Counted from the stretch's first letter, positions 1 to 6,932 are shown. The stretch: 9,164 nt of DNA from Candidatus Methanomethylicus sp. (GCA_028683025.1 JAJRAB010000106.1:1-9164), one strand, 5' to 3'. Notes: generated by a model from the letters alone, not told the origin. Numbers and translations are program-made.

Positions 1-576
1 TTCATCATAGATCTAAAGAAGGAAGAACTTGATGCTAAACTAAAAAAGATGTGGAACATGCTGGCTTTCTCTGCGGTGCCCATAGCGGCTTCCTTGGGAA
101 TGACTGCTGTGACACCCTATCTGGACCAAGATTTCAAGGATTATGCAATGTCAATAAGCTCGGATTATAAGATCCGCAAGAAGGGATCTCTGATATTTGG
201 CAAATGGATCCTGCGTAAGGCATTTGAAAATATATTACCTAAAGAAATAGCTTGGCGCACCAAAGCACCCATTCAATGTGGATCAGGTACAATTACGCTT
301 TCTGAATATTACAATTCAGAAATATCAGATGCCGAATTTAAAGAAAAAAAGGAGTTGTACAGGAAAAAGGATCATGTCATTCTCTATGACAAAGAACAGC
401 TTGCATACTATGAGATATTTAGGTCTGTAATTGGCGTCCCAAAGAAGAGGTGGTTTTCATTGGCTGCCACCTGCCCCCAATGCAATTCGGAATTGTCGCC
501 CTTTTTGGACTTTTGCCACGCCTGTGGTTCTACCAAGATACCTTTATTTAACGTTCCTCATTATGCCACAAAGTAA
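1..576 (+). CDS. Asparagine synthetase-like protein (C-terminal part) with terminal zinc ribbon, 5' truncated
   Basis: The frame is open from base 1, so the true start lies outside the window; 191 residues are visible. PYLDQDF followed by GKWILRKAFENILP, then RTKAPIQCGSG, matches the end of the AsnB synthetase (PP-loop ATP pyrophosphatase) domain. That domain normally adenylates a carboxylate and transfers ammonia to it. The ATP-binding SGGxDS loop and any glutaminase domain would lie upstream and are not seen. After this domain comes a charged helix-rich stretch, then CPQC and CHAC (C-x2-C, 12 residues, C-x2-C) near the C-terminus, a likely zinc ribbon that ordinary AsnB lacks. The real substrate is uncertain: it may be aspartate, or another carboxylate as in AsnB-like amidotransferases. 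The gene ends at TAA, 171 nt before the chaperonin gene, with no sign of a shared operon. Confidence 0.75.
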   Translation, partial: FIIDLKKEELDAKLKKMWNMLAFSAVPIAASLGMTAVTPYLDQDFKDYAMSISSDYKIRKKGSLIFGKWILRKAFENILPKEIAWRTKAPIQCGSGTITLSEYYNSEISDAEFKEKKELYRKKDHVILYDKEQLAYYEIFRSVIGVPKKRWFSLAATCPQCNSELSPFLDFCHACGSTKIPLFNVPHYATK

Positions 577-682
577 TTTCTTGTGCAATATTGGCTTTAC
601 ATTCTCTGTACAATAATTATGTCCCAACAAAGATTCGCGTATCCTATTTGCTGCCATTTTCATAAAAAGAAGTGAGTAATGC

Positions 683-690
683 TTATTAAA
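683..690 (+). promoter_or_regulatory. Possible TATA box of the chaperonin gene
   Basis: TTATTAAA lies about 58 nt before the chosen ATG, which would give a leader of roughly 35 nt. It is an imperfect match to the archaeal TTTATATA element and the region is AT-rich, so this is tentative. The rest of the 577-747 gap shows no RNA gene. An 8-bp palindrome, GCGATCGC (737-744), sits directly before the start codon, and no Shine-Dalgarno sequence is visible. Confidence 0.25.
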
Positions 691-747
691 TGATATTTGT
701 GTAGGAATACTATTCGGTTTAACAAGATACGGTTCGGCGATCGCAAA

Positions 748-2427
748 ATGAAAGGTTCACCTGCATCCATCTTGAAAGAGGATACAAAAGTAATTACTGG
801 AAAAGACGTCCAAATGAACAACTTGGCTGCCGCCAAGACCATTGCGTCGGTAGTAAAGTCCACATTGGGGCCTTTTGGCATGGATAAAATGCTGGTGAAC
901 AAGCATGGCGAAGCAATGATTACTAACGATGGTGCCGAGATACTTAAAAAGATGGAGATAACCCATCCTATTGGAAAGATAATGGTGGAAGTAGCAAAGA
1001 CCCAGGACCAAGAGGTAGGTGATGGGACTACAAGCGCTGTATTATTTTCTGGCGCACTTCTTGAAAAAGCCTACAAGCTCATTGAGAGCGGTGTGCACGG
1101 TACAATCATTGTCAATGGCTTTTCAAAAGCCGAATCCATGGCCCAGGAAATCCTTGAAGGGCTTGCAATAGATGTGAGATCCGATGATGAAGCCATTCTG
1201 ACAAAAATTGCCAAAACAACTCTAAACAGCAAGGGTAGTGTAGCCCTTGGGTCTGATAAGCTGGCTGAGATAGCAGTAAAGACCGTAACTGAAATCGCCC
1301 AAAAGACAGGCAACAAGGTCGACCTGAAAGACATAAGGATTGTTAAAGCTATCGGCGAGGGATTAAACGAATCTGAAATTGTCATGGGTATTGTCATTGA
1401 GGGAGAAGTGGATGTCCCTAATATGCCCAAGAGGGTTGAGGATGCAAAAATTGTGCTATTGAAGCACGCAATTGATTTGGATAGGGGTGCTGTTGTCTTC
1501 GCGCCTCATTTTGACATCGAAGCCCCCGAAGATGTAAAATCCTTTGTAGACCAGGAGAAACAGGCAATGATTGAGATGGTCTCCAAGGTTACCGAGGCTG
1601 GTGGCAATGTGCTTCTCTGCGAAAAAGCCATTGACATGTATGCTGTGAATTACCTTGTTAAGCATAATGTTCTTACAGTAAGGAGAATTGATGCACCCGA
1701 TATGGAGCAGATTGCTAAGGCAGTGGGTGGTCGCCTTATTATGCAGCCCAACGAGATCAATTCCGAAGGCCTTGGAAAAGCTGAAGTCGTTGAGGAGAGA
1801 AAATTTGGAGGAAAGACCTTCATTTATATCATGGGTTGTAAGTCACCGACATCCATTACTATTGTTCTGCGCGGCGGGGAAAAACATGTTCTAGATGAGG
1901 CTGAAAGATCACTCCATGATGCCCTCTGTACGGTTCGGAATACAGTTGAAGACCGGAAGGTCATTGCTGGGGGCTGTGCTAGTGAAACTGAATTGGCTGT
2001 TAGGTTGAAAGCCAAATCCCTGAAGTTCAAAGGAAAAGAACAGCTTGCCATAAGCGCCTACTCCGAGGCACTTGAGTCGCTGCCATTCGCACTGGCTCAG
2101 AATGCCGGTCTTGATCAGATAGATCTACTTCTGGAGGTCAAGAACAAACACCAAAAGGAGGGGTATCAAAACTTTGGCATAGATGTTTATTCAGGAAAAG
2201 TGACTGACATGTCTGCTCTTAATGTCCTGGAGCCTCTAAGGGTTAAGAAACAAATGCTGAAATCTGCTACTGAGGCCGTAAATATGATTCTTAAAATTGA
2301 CGACGTGATTAAACAGAAACCAGGCGAGATAAAAGAAGAAGGTCTGGAAGATCGCCTTAAAGAGCGCTCTCAGCGGATTAAAAACAAACGCAAATGGGTT
2401 CAGACCCCTGTTGAGATCGTAAAGTAG
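748..2427 (+). CDS. Thermosome subunit (group II chaperonin)
   Basis: This 559-residue protein is an ATP-dependent chaperonin subunit, expected to assemble in the cytosol into a double-ring folding chamber with a built-in lid. The equatorial nucleotide loop LGPFGMDK is at 40-47, ITNDG at 58-62 and GDGTT at 91-95. The hydrolytic aspartate is D391 in LHDAL, and GxDV with the EPLRVK segment lies at 478-500. VPNMPKRVEDAKIVLL (223-238) marks the intermediate/apical junction. ATG 748 is chosen because the product then begins like other thermosomes (short leader, ILKEDTK); an in-frame TTG at 697 adds 17 atypical residues. Departures from the family are F43 where Lys or Arg is usual, GGCA (408-411) instead of GGGA, and a basic C-terminus (KERSQRIKNKRKW) in place of the Gly-Met-rich tail. 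It is probably one of several subunit paralogues. The ATPase residues are intact, so it should be active. Confidence 0.96.
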   Translation: MKGSPASILKEDTKVITGKDVQMNNLAAAKTIASVVKSTLGPFGMDKMLVNKHGEAMITNDGAEILKKMEITHPIGKIMVEVAKTQDQEVGDGTTSAVLFSGALLEKAYKLIESGVHGTIIVNGFSKAESMAQEILEGLAIDVRSDDEAILTKIAKTTLNSKGSVALGSDKLAEIAVKTVTEIAQKTGNKVDLKDIRIVKAIGEGLNESEIVMGIVIEGEVDVPNMPKRVEDAKIVLLKHAIDLDRGAVVFAPHFDIEAPEDVKSFVDQEKQAMIEMVSKVTEAGGNVLLCEKAIDMYAVNYLVKHNVLTVRRIDAPDMEQIAKAVGGRLIMQPNEINSEGLGKAEVVEERKFGGKTFIYIMGCKSPTSITIVLRGGEKHVLDEAERSLHDALCTVRNTVEDRKVIAGGCASETELAVRLKAKSLKFKGKEQLAISAYSEALESLPFALAQNAGLDQIDLLLEVKNKHQKEGYQNFGIDVYSGKVTDMSALNVLEPLRVKKQMLKSATEAVNMILKIDDVIKQKPGEIKEEGLEDRLKERSQRIKNKRKWVQTPVEIVK

Positions 2428-2482
2428 AACTGGCCAACAGCCTTTCTACTTCTTTTAGTTTTGAACTCCTGAGAATACATCA

Positions 2483-2510
2483 TTTTTATTAAGCTATTTT
2501 TAGTAAAATA
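2483..2510 (+). promoter_or_regulatory. AT-rich probable promoter region of ramA with a short inverted repeat
   Basis: TTTTTATTA at about 2483 is a weak TATA candidate that would place transcription start near 2512 and leave a leader of about 30 nt. Overlapping the predicted start region is an inverted repeat, TATTTT-TAGT-AAAATA (2495-2510), whose arms match over 6 bp. A purine-rich AAGGAAG (2527-2533) could serve as the ribosome binding site for ATG 2542. The region is low in complexity, so each assignment is tentative. Confidence 0.3.
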
Positions 2511-2541
2511 AGAGACCAGTTAACCCAAGGAAGTAATTCAT

Positions 2542-4182
2542 ATGGCAATTGTTATAGGTCTTGATATTGGCACTAGCGGTATACGCTCCCAGGCCATGGA
2601 GTTAGAGACCAAGAAGGTTCTATCTACTGCAATCACCCTGCGCCACCCGCTCCCGGGAAGCAACGTGATTGATCATCTGGACTTTTGCATAAATAACGGT
2701 ATAGATGTGGGCCACAACGTGGTCGTCAAATCCGTGGATTCAGTGCTCAGAAGCCTGGATGTCGATCTCAGCCAGGTTGAGCGCATAGCTGCCTGCGGCA
2801 ATCCAATCCAAATGTCCATTTTCCAAGGGATTGAGATCCGTGATCTAGCTTACGCTGGTGATGCCGCTCTGGAGCGCATTGGGCTTAAGCGTCTCGAACG
2901 CAAAACTGCACTTCTAGATGCTGATCAGATGGGACTCGATTCTGTGAAGCCTACAACCCAAGTATGTATCCCGCCTTCTGTAGCCCATATGATAGGTGCC
3001 GATGCAATTGCCATGATTGTTAAATCCGGAATGCTCGACCGAAAGGAGACTGCCCTCGTAACAGATTATGGAACAAACGCCGAGATTGGGCTCATGGTAG
3101 GCGACGATATTTACACTGGTTCGGCTGCAGCAGGGCCTGCAATCGAAGGCCAAGAAATTGAGAAGGGCATGCTAGCTTCTCCCGAGGCTATCTCGGATAT
3201 TAATGTTGTTGATGACGAACTGAGAGTGACTGTACTAGACAATTCAATGATTGGGAAGCTTTCCTATACCTTGAACCTGAAAGACTGGTCCCTGTTGAGG
3301 AAGGAAGCCGAATATATTAGACCTAAAGGAATCACTGGAACAGGGACTATTGCACTAATCTATTCGGGACTAAAGGCTGGATTTATCAAGCTTCCTGGAA
3401 TTGCAACGCCTGACAAGAAGATTCGTCTATTCGATAATGAAATTAATTTCCATGAAAAGGATCTGGGAGAAGCCGGTAAGGCTTTTGGTGCTTTCAGGGC
3501 AGGTCATCTAACCCTGGTCAACCATCTTGGAATGACAATGCACGACATCAAGGCTGCCTATATGGCTGGCGCAGGAGGAACCTACGTAGATCCGATTAAA
3601 GCCCAGGGCGTGGGCTTGGTTCCACCCAACGTAAAGGACATCTACCAAGTGGGAAACACTTCATTAGCCTTTGCGTGCGACATAGCCAAAGATCTCAAGA
3701 CAATTGACAATGCCCAGGATATTGCCGAGCGGCTAAAAAGCACCCACGTGATGTTTCCTGTGGAACAGGATTTCAAGAATGCTTACTTGGTGGAACTGGG
3801 CTATTGGGGTGGCATGCCGATGGATATGTATCGCAAGTTCCTGAAACGCTATAACCTGCCCGAATACCCTGAAAACACAGTTGCGCCCAATATTCACCGG
3901 GTTGTTATCAGGGATATTCCAAACCTTGGAAGCAAGGGTTTGCATATAGTTCGTGACATTGGCACTACATTGACTGTAACATTTGAGGGATGCAATGGCT
4001 GTCTCATTTGTGAAAATGCATGTTTGGAAAAAGCACTAAAGATTGAGGAGAAAAACGGCGGCTATGAGGCAGTGATCAGGACTGAATTTTGCGACGGCGT
4101 TTCCTGCAGGAAATGTGAAGCTTCCTGCCCTCTAGGAATCTATGACTACTCAAAGTACGTCGTCAAGAAGAAAATAATGTAA
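2542..4182 (+). CDS. ramA: RamA: ATP-dependent reductive activase of methylamine methyltransferase corrinoid proteins
   Basis: RamA uses ATP and low-potential electrons to reduce accidentally oxidised Co(II) corrinoid proteins (MtmC, MtbC, MttC) to active Co(I), so methylamine methyltransfer to coenzyme M can continue. The 546-residue product has the expected full length. DIGTSG (8-13) opens an ASKHA-type fold. Family-typical segments follow: CGNPIQ (85-90), EIRDLAYAG (98-106), VTDYGTNAE (173-181), SAAAGPAIEGQ (194-204) and GMLASP (209-214). The C-terminal ferredoxin-like region has two cysteine sets, C484-x2-C-x2-C-x3-C494 and C517-x4-C-x2-C-x3-C529, which should hold two [4Fe-4S] clusters. 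No methyltransferase, corrinoid protein or pyrrolysine gene is near, so it stands alone here. A corrinoid activator for another methyltransferase is possible, but similarity to RamA runs end to end. Confidence 0.92.
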   Translation: MAIVIGLDIGTSGIRSQAMELETKKVLSTAITLRHPLPGSNVIDHLDFCINNGIDVGHNVVVKSVDSVLRSLDVDLSQVERIAACGNPIQMSIFQGIEIRDLAYAGDAALERIGLKRLERKTALLDADQMGLDSVKPTTQVCIPPSVAHMIGADAIAMIVKSGMLDRKETALVTDYGTNAEIGLMVGDDIYTGSAAAGPAIEGQEIEKGMLASPEAISDINVVDDELRVTVLDNSMIGKLSYTLNLKDWSLLRKEAEYIRPKGITGTGTIALIYSGLKAGFIKLPGIATPDKKIRLFDNEINFHEKDLGEAGKAFGAFRAGHLTLVNHLGMTMHDIKAAYMAGAGGTYVDPIKAQGVGLVPPNVKDIYQVGNTSLAFACDIAKDLKTIDNAQDIAERLKSTHVMFPVEQDFKNAYLVELGYWGGMPMDMYRKFLKRYNLPEYPENTVAPNIHRVVIRDIPNLGSKGLHIVRDIGTTLTVTFEGCNGCLICENACLEKALKIEEKNGGYEAVIRTEFCDGVSCRKCEASCPLGIYDYSKYVVKKKIM

Positions 4183-4183
4183 C

Positions 4184-4199
4184 TTTTTTTCTTTTTTTT
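4184..4199 (+). terminator. T-tract terminator after ramA
   Basis: Two nearly adjacent T runs (7 T, one C, 8 T) begin 2 nt after the ramA stop codon. Archaeal RNA polymerase terminates at such U-rich tracts without needing a hairpin. It lies in the short gap between ramA and the convergent VWA gene. Confidence 0.65.
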
Positions 4200-4203
4200 A
4201 GAA

Positions 4204-4230
4204 GAGGCTCAAATGGCTCAATTGAGCCTC
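4204..4230. repeat. Inverted repeat spanning the end of the VWA gene
   Basis: GAGGCTCAA (4204-4212) pairs perfectly with TTGAGCCTC (4222-4230) around a 9-nt loop. An alternative register gives the uninterrupted palindrome GGCTCAATTGAGCC (4215-4228). It covers the VWA stop codon (TGA, complement of 4218-4220). On the minus strand the hairpin is followed by an A-rich, not U-rich, stretch, so it is not a classical intrinsic terminator. It could act as a 3'-end barrier or mRNA stabiliser between the converging transcripts. Confidence 0.5.
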
Positions 4231-5126
4231 AGCACATTCATAATTGCATAGGGCAGCTCATTTATGTCTTCTATGAAAACATGAGTACCTCTACCAATCC
4301 TGGCCATGGCTACACAACACTCGATGCTCTCTTCCCTGTAGCCGCCCATTCCTATCTGGAGAACGTGGAGCTTGGAAAATTTGCCAGCTTCTTCTAGGGG
4401 ATCGCCCCCACAAGTTACCCACCCATCGGTCACGATTATACCGATCTTATCTGAAAGATCTTCCTGGGATGCGCAATGATCAAGCTGTTCAAGACCTATC
4501 TTAAGACCATCTTCAACATTTGTGAGATCTCCATATTCGTAATGCAGAATCTTCGCCACAACATCCTCGATGGTCATTTTTTCATCCATGGTCTTAAGAA
4601 CATCAGCTTTCTGTTTGAAAGCCACTATGGAATAGCAGTCCTTTTCAAGCTTGTAGGCAAGGGCAGCCACCGCCAGTGCTGCCATGACAATTTTCTCGCC
4701 CTCCATTGAATTGCTGGCGTCGAACATCAAAGTTACAGCGAGCTTCCTTGGTATTTTATTGACCAGTGCAATGTCCATGTACTCGACATTGTTCTTCCCA
4801 CTCATGTTTTCAATAGTCTGTTCCAGATCAAAATTTTCATTGAAAACTGGCACATTGTAATACTCTACGCTTTTTCGATGCCTTCTCATTCCCTTTTCGC
4901 TTATTTCGGCAGCCAATGAAACTATTGCCCTGCATACAAAAGCTTCGATCGTGGGTTTATCGCCCTCATCCACATCATCAGCAACATAATGCTCGATGAT
5001 GCTCCACCTGGCATCATCCTTTAGGTCCTCGATCTTTTTTTCTTCTTCAAGATCTTCAAGTTCCATGGCTTTTAGCATGGATTTATAGATCGTCTCGTCC
5101 CTCTTGACGACTACAGACTCGACCAC
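4218..5126 (-). CDS. VWA-domain protein, partner of the upstream MoxR ATPase (possibly the -1 frame half of a fusion)
   Basis: This 302-residue reading frame has an acidic, lysine-rich N-terminal third (EDLEEEKKIEDLKDD at about 24-38) that looks like a linker. A von Willebrand A domain follows from about residue 125. The metal-ion-dependent adhesion site is complete: D136-A-S-N-S140, T202 and D234 (VTDGW). There is no signal peptide or membrane segment, so it is cytosolic. MoxR/VWA pairs generally act as chaperone-like machines that insert metals or activate metalloenzymes; the target here is unknown. The only plausible start is GTG 5126, 5 nt after the MoxR stop, with no visible Shine-Dalgarno sequence. 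The frame stays open upstream as DEAIVP and then through the A9 run, in the -1 frame of MoxR. It may therefore be translated as an extension of MoxR, giving 604 residues, rather than from GTG. Confidence 0.85.
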   Translation of the reverse strand: MVESVVVKRDETIYKSMLKAMELEDLEEEKKIEDLKDDARWSIIEHYVADDVDEGDKPTIEAFVCRAIVSLAAEISEKGMRRHRKSVEYYNVPVFNENFDLEQTIENMSGKNNVEYMDIALVNKIPRKLAVTLMFDASNSMEGEKIVMAALAVAALAYKLEKDCYSIVAFKQKADVLKTMDEKMTIEDVVAKILHYEYGDLTNVEDGLKIGLEQLDHCASQEDLSDKIGIIVTDGWVTCGGDPLEEAGKFSKLHVLQIGMGGYREESIECCVAMARIGRGTHVFIEDINELPYAIMNVLRLN

Positions 5127-5131
5127 TGGTA

Positions 5132-6031
5132 CTATGGCTTCATCTTTTTTTTTAATTCGTCGCCCTCTTTCAAAACAAGCGGCGAATCAAGATTCTTGTC
5201 ATCCAATCCAGAAAGAACGATCTCTGAAATGATTTCCTCTTTTGTCCTGTTGGACTTTAGCTGAACATCCACTTTGTTATAAAGTGCCATGGTGGCAGCT
5301 TCAACCATGTTCAAAACAGTTGGATTTTCCATATCTTTCATTATAGCTACGAGATCGATGGCTCCGCGGATAGAAGATCCTCTTCTGAGATCTTTGTGCT
5401 TTCTGCTCTTTCTGATTATGTCAACTGCACTCTTTATGAGCCCCTCACTCTCGCACCTAGTTTCCTTTCTGACTATATCTACCTCTTCATCGAAGGTCTG
5501 ATACTTGAGGCCGATCCAGACGAACCTGTCCCTAAGGGCTTCGCTTATCCTGCTGGTCCCAGCAAATTCCTCTGGGTTCTGGGTTGCTACTACTATAAAG
5601 CCCGGCTTTGCACATATTTCACCCAGCCGCGGGATGATTATCTTTCCCTCATCCATTGCCGGTAAGAGGACATTTTGAGTGCCTTCCGGCATCCTATTGA
5701 GCTCATTAATAAAAAGAACGCCACCATTCAACATTGCTTGGGTCAAAGGTCCTTGGATAAACGTCTCCCAGACATATCCTTTTGACAGGACAGTGGGAGG
5801 ATCAAACCAACCAGTAAGTTTGTTTTCGGTGTACCTCTCGTCTCCATCAACTCTATAGATACTTCTACCCAAGTAATTGGTAACTGCCAGGGCCAATTTG
5901 GTTTTGCCAACACCTACTGGGCCTTCAAGGAGTGCATGCTTGTTGTTGGATAAGGCATTTAATATCATGCCAAGTTCGACATCGCGCCCAACAATGCCCG
6001 ATTTGGCTTTTATTGCATTGACGGAGCTCAT
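5132..6031 (-). CDS. MoxR-family AAA+ ATPase
   Basis: This 299-residue MoxR/CbbQ/NorQ-type AAA+ ATPase has Walker A GPVGVGKT (37-44), Walker B VLFINE (105-110) and sensor 1 ATQN (149-152). The arginine-finger region is EALRDRF (164-170), and a sensor-2-like segment follows around 217-223. The stretch GPLTQAMLNGGVLFINELNR is characteristic of MoxR rather than of ChlI. Such ATPases form rings and remodel client metalloproteins together with a VWA partner, which is encoded immediately downstream. ATG 6031 is supported by a TATA box (6055-6062) about 24 nt away, implying a nearly leaderless transcript separate from nep1. The last codons, Lys-Lys-Lys-Met-Lys-Pro-stop, follow an in-phase A AAA AAG heptamer, so the natural end may be one of two alternatives. 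Confidence 0.93.
   Translation of the reverse strand: MSSVNAIKAKSGIVGRDVELGMILNALSNNKHALLEGPVGVGKTKLALAVTNYLGRSIYRVDGDERYTENKLTGWFDPPTVLSKGYVWETFIQGPLTQAMLNGGVLFINELNRMPEGTQNVLLPAMDEGKIIIPRLGEICAKPGFIVVATQNPEEFAGTSRISEALRDRFVWIGLKYQTFDEEVDIVRKETRCESEGLIKSAVDIIRKSRKHKDLRRGSSIRGAIDLVAIMKDMENPTVLNMVEAATMALYNKVDVQLKSNRTKEEIISEIVLSGLDDKNLDSPLVLKEGDELKKKMKP
5144..5150 (-). other. Candidate -1 ribosomal frameshift heptamer A AAA AAG within a run of nine A
   Basis: On the coding strand the MoxR frame reads TTA AAA AAA AAG ATG AAG CCA TAG. The heptamer A AAA AAG is in the exact phase needed for tandem slippage, and the zero frame stops three codons later. Slipping back one base enters the VWA frame (GAT GAA GCC ATA GTA CCA GTG), which is open to its stop at 4218. 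The fusion would have 296 + 308 = 604 residues. Transcriptional slippage on the A9 run (gain of one A) would give the same product. Confidence 0.55.
5163..5168 (-). promoter_or_regulatory. Internal Shine-Dalgarno-like AGAGGG upstream of the slippery site
   Basis: AGAGGG lies 12 nt before the heptamer, inside the MoxR coding sequence. Internal Shine-Dalgarno sequences at about 10 nt stimulate -1 shifting in bacterial dnaX. It is too far (over 30 nt) from the VWA GTG start to act as that gene's ordinary ribosome binding site. It encodes Lys-Glu-Gly, so chance occurrence is possible. Confidence 0.4.
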
Positions 6032-6054
6032 ACCTTACCAACAAAAAATGGCGC

Positions 6055-6062
6055 ATTATAAA
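6055..6062 (-). promoter_or_regulatory. TATA box of the MoxR-VWA unit
   Basis: On the minus strand TTTATAAT ends 23 nt before the A of the MoxR start codon. That is the spacing expected when transcription begins at or just before the ATG, implying a leaderless or nearly leaderless mRNA. It lies in the 90-nt gap after nep1, so MoxR-VWA can be transcribed independently. A small inverted repeat GGGATCAATCCC (6079-6090) lies between the nep1 stop and this box. Confidence 0.6.
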
Positions 6063-6121
6063 CTTTTAGCTGGTGACAGGGATCAATCCCGTAGATGAAA
6101 GGATGATTTGACAATATCTGA

Positions 6122-6799
6122 CTAGATGATGCCTTTTGCCCGTTCAAGCTCGTGAGAGACCATCGAAGCAATTATCCATGTGTCCAGCGCGTCTTTGTAA
6201 AGTGAAATCTTCTCATCTGCAAGCTTCAGGTTTTGTTTGGAAAATTCGCCTCTCTGAAAACCGCCAATCACTATCAAGGGATCTCCCTTTTTTAGGAGCT
6301 CTGGAAAATAATCCCCGCTCCTAACCGTTTTCCCCTTTTCAGTTAGAAGAATGGTGGATGAATGGCTGACATTCTTTACAATATCCTCCAAAGTCCCCCT
6401 CTTTAATAGCATCAGAGGCTTACCAAGAGGAGGAACCCTTCCGACTTCGAACAGTTGCTCAATTAATCCCTGAAATCTGGCATAGTTTCTTGGGAGATTT
6501 ATCTCGCGGTCAATTTCCAAGATATAATTATCCAGCGTATGGACATAGACCGTCAGTTGCCCTGTTTTATTCAAGGGTCGCTCAAGGAGGTTGAGAAGGG
6601 TCAAATAGGTAATGTCAGGCCTGCCTCTTCGGTCCCAGTTCTCCATATTTTTCATGGCTGCGTAGTGGTAGGAAATGTCAAGGAGAGTTTCCTCAGGCTT
6701 TTTGCCCTTGCGTTCAGCTGCCCTTGTTACGGATGGATGATTAAGCAACTCCTTTGGCACCATTTCAAGAGCCGCTTCTGCAATGACAATTGTAATCAT
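6122..6799 (-). CDS. nep1: Nep1/Emg1: 16S rRNA pseudouridine N1-methyltransferase
   Basis: Nep1 is a SPOUT-class, SAM-dependent methyltransferase that methylates N1 of a pseudouridine in small-subunit rRNA and assists 30S assembly. The 225-residue product is of normal length for archaea. It opens with IAEAALEMVP (6-15). It carries DRRGRPD (56-62), the RNA-binding LPRNYARFQGLIEQL (102-116), and the C-terminal knot segment IGGFQRGEF (178-186) that forms part of the SAM pocket. The start is ATG 6799, with GGAGAGG 8 nt upstream (6808-6814 on this strand) as a good ribosome binding site. It is divergent from rnp4 across a gap of 197 nt. MoxR follows on the same strand after 90 nt but appears to have its own promoter. 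Confidence 0.95.
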   Translation of the reverse strand: MITIVIAEAALEMVPKELLNHPSVTRAAERKGKKPEETLLDISYHYAAMKNMENWDRRGRPDITYLTLLNLLERPLNKTGQLTVYVHTLDNYILEIDREINLPRNYARFQGLIEQLFEVGRVPPLGKPLMLLKRGTLEDIVKNVSHSSTILLTEKGKTVRSGDYFPELLKKGDPLIVIGGFQRGEFSKQNLKLADEKISLYKDALDTWIIASMVSHELERAKGII

Positions 6800-6932
6800 C
6801 CATCAATCCTCTCCATTAGGTTCCAAAGCAATCTGCTAATTTGGTATGCCCAAAAAGCAAAATCGCATGTCAATAAAAAAATCAAAGCCCAACTAATAAA
6901 CATGCTTGGCGCCGGCAATATTATGCATTTGG

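Noticed and set aside
697..747. TTG start at 697 extending the thermosome by 17 residues
   Set aside because: The added residues resemble nothing in the family, and ATG 748 gives a normal N-terminus. The TTG also lies just after the TATA candidate, where transcription may not yet have begun.
577..747. Possible tRNA or small RNA in the gap before the chaperonin gene
   Set aside because: No T-loop GGTTCRA-type motif, cloverleaf or stable GC-rich stem could be seen; only AT-rich promoter-like sequence is present.
5396..5665. Plus-strand open frames opposite the MoxR gene, including 5289-5501
   Set aside because: They are antisense to conserved AAA+ motifs and have no ribosome binding site or family similarity.
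5132..6031. Calling the ATPase ChlI/BchI (Mg-chelatase small subunit)
   Set aside because: The GPLTQAMLNGGVLFINELNR and TQNPEEFAGTSRISEALRDRF segments are of MoxR type. Only the AAA+/VWA arrangement, not the sequence, recalls the chelatase subunits.
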